Shown here: positions 62,701 through 64,000 of the stretch, one piece after another
Layout: each line of letters begins with the position of its first letter
Position numbering within the stretch: the first letter of the stretch is position 1
DNA from: Otis tarda
Taxonomy: Eukaryota > Chordata > Aves > Otidiformes > Otididae
Direction of reading: 5' to 3'
DNA length: 64,000 bases
Assembly (NCBI GenBank): GCA_026413225.1
Contig: CM048552.1
Coordinates: 145,713,053 to 145,777,052, forward strand
Made by a program: the position numbers and the translations under genes
Notes under the pieces: generated by a model
The model's input: the letters and a program-made list of their open reading frames with translations, nothing else
What the model was told of the DNA's origin: nothing
Database searches by the model: none

Positions 62701-64000
62701 TGAACTGCCCAGATTCTTGGTTTCACCCTGTTATAACTCATCAAACAGACGCGGGCATTTTACATTCAGAATTCTACAACACACAATGTTCAGACTTTAT
62801 AGACACCAAAAATTAAAGTACTCCAGAAATACTATACTGATTGCATTGTTCACTTTTATATTTAATCTTAAAACCTTCCATTTCAAATGCATTTCAGAGC
62901 AGCTAGAGACCCCCTTGCCTCTTACATTGCACTTCGGGGGAATCCACAACATCTACCTGCAAAATGTTGATTTGATTTGCTACTGAAAAAGAAAGATCTT
63001 TCCATTAATGACTACAAGAGATCACATGCATTTAATAAGCGTAGCTTAGCTTAGCCCTCTTCATGTGGAGTGACGGAGTGAGAGAAGCTGCAGTACTACA
63101 CCGAGAAGGCACTGGGGAGAGACTTGTGCCAGTAGTGGCTGATTTGAGAACATAAACTCAGAGGACTCAACCTTATAAAACCCAAAGCTGAAGGATGAAG
63201 AAACATAATTTCGAGGGAGTTCTGCTGACTTTAGGATGAGTAGCAATCCACAGAATGCTTCGGTGCAGATAAAGCCGTCTTCCTTATGGGACAATTTTGT
63301 CCATGAATGGATATTTCACTGTAACAAAATGGGTAACTAAATGGTCTCCTTCCCTGACCTTCTTGCACAGTCTCTGTTTTCTCTTTAATAATACAGAAGC
63401 ATAAATCTCTCAGTAAGAGAAGACTGTATATTTAATACCTTGGACACATTACATTTTAGTGATTTATGGTTGAATTTCCATCTCTTCTGTGGTTGTTAAC
63501 TCTCTTTCAGAGTATGCAAAGCTCAGAAATGAAGTGGCTTTTTCTACACGAGCATGTTACAATCCTGGCATGTACAGCCTTCATTCCACTGCCTTCCAAC
63601 AAGGATATCCATGTTCAAATGGATGTCCTTTATTATTTTGGACTGATACAAACCAGACACATTCAGTTCCTCAGCACCTACATTCCCAGAAAAGCACTTC
63701 TAGGCATCTGAAAGCATAAAGATAAACGAACTGTGCATTGCTGGATATATGCTACATTTAATGAGCCAAAGCCAGTGCTTGCTGTTAAGAAGCAAGACCT
63801 CAGAGGGCAAGAGAAGTGATGCACTCCAGCTGTGCAGGACACTGGACAAGATATTTATGATGCTAGTAAAAACAGACTTAGGAGACGCCTTTGCTTCCTG
63901 CACAGTGAGTGCTCTGCAGGGTCTCTCCGCAATGTGGTTCAGTTATAGTGCCCCAGCCAGAGACCGGCAGTGCTGGCAACACGCATCGGAAACCAAGAGT

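Larger units (their letters stand above)
36505..64000. other. 27.5-kb stretch with no recognised gene
   Basis: This may be further 5' introns of the CRACDL-like gene or intergenic sequence. It contains CR1 copies at 37046-37497, 38271-39064, 40499-40578 and 45935-46757. It also has a possible MIR-like remnant (about 39378-39480), poly(A) tracts (49185-49204, 57770-57785, 59745-59769) and a weak exon candidate at about 53.1 kb. A somewhat CpG-richer patch lies at about 43900-44280. Open frames elsewhere are short and show no family I recognise. From 46758 to 53000 and from 53150 to 64000 I see nothing else to name. Confidence 0.5.

Noticed and set aside
1-64000. tRNA, rRNA, CRISPR arrays, operons or bacterial-type genes
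   Set aside because: None was seen. The sequence is vertebrate-like, with spliced exons and LINE fragments.

Overview
This is vertebrate genomic DNA, most likely from a bird. CR1 LINE fragments carry the typical 3' end with ATTCTATGA-type repeats, interspersed repeats are otherwise sparse, introns are of moderate size, and no Alu, B1 or L1 copies are visible. CR1 also occurs in turtles and crocodilians, so 'sauropsid, probably avian' is the safe statement.

Only one protein-coding gene can be supported. It lies on the minus strand and fills the left part of the window. Eight coding exons (25.5 kb down to 2.4 kb) were reconstructed by hand. All have GT-AG borders and their phases match at every junction. 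They encode about 880 residues and still lack the terminal exon or exons, which must lie left of position 1. The protein belongs to the CRACD / CRACDL / KIAA1210 family (capping-protein-inhibiting regulators of actin dynamics). Diagnostic parts are a polybasic N-terminus, the GSRALSHDSIFIP motif, the GPPPP plus SSEDDGLPRSPPEMSLLH block, a DNSAAKHKL motif, a SPFQVKLRSTSLSFKY motif, a KPPLPKKP motif and an EPAWISIARQKQRG motif near the C-terminus. The N-terminus, the lack of the long Glu/Arg-rich helical stretch of CRACD, and the projected length near 960 residues fit CRACDL best. The paralogue was assigned from memory of the family, not by a search.

Layout: 1-2395 is an intron or downstream flank. 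2396-25524 holds the eight coding exons, including one very large exon of 1,615 bases (12886-14500). 25525-36413 is probably a 5' intron. 36414-36504 is a well-formed candidate upstream exon that would join in frame to the canonical first coding exon. 36505-64000 has no recognisable gene. It holds four CR1 copies, a possible MIR-like remnant, A-rich tracts and a possible small exon near 53.1 kb. A possible solo LTR lies at about 28 kb inside the 5' intron.

The most interesting observations are the possible in-frame upstream exon, a 22-bp near-perfect inverted repeat at 32.9 kb, a perfect 15-bp hairpin at 0.8 kb, and simple repeats lying directly in splice-acceptor regions. No novel multi-gene system is visible.
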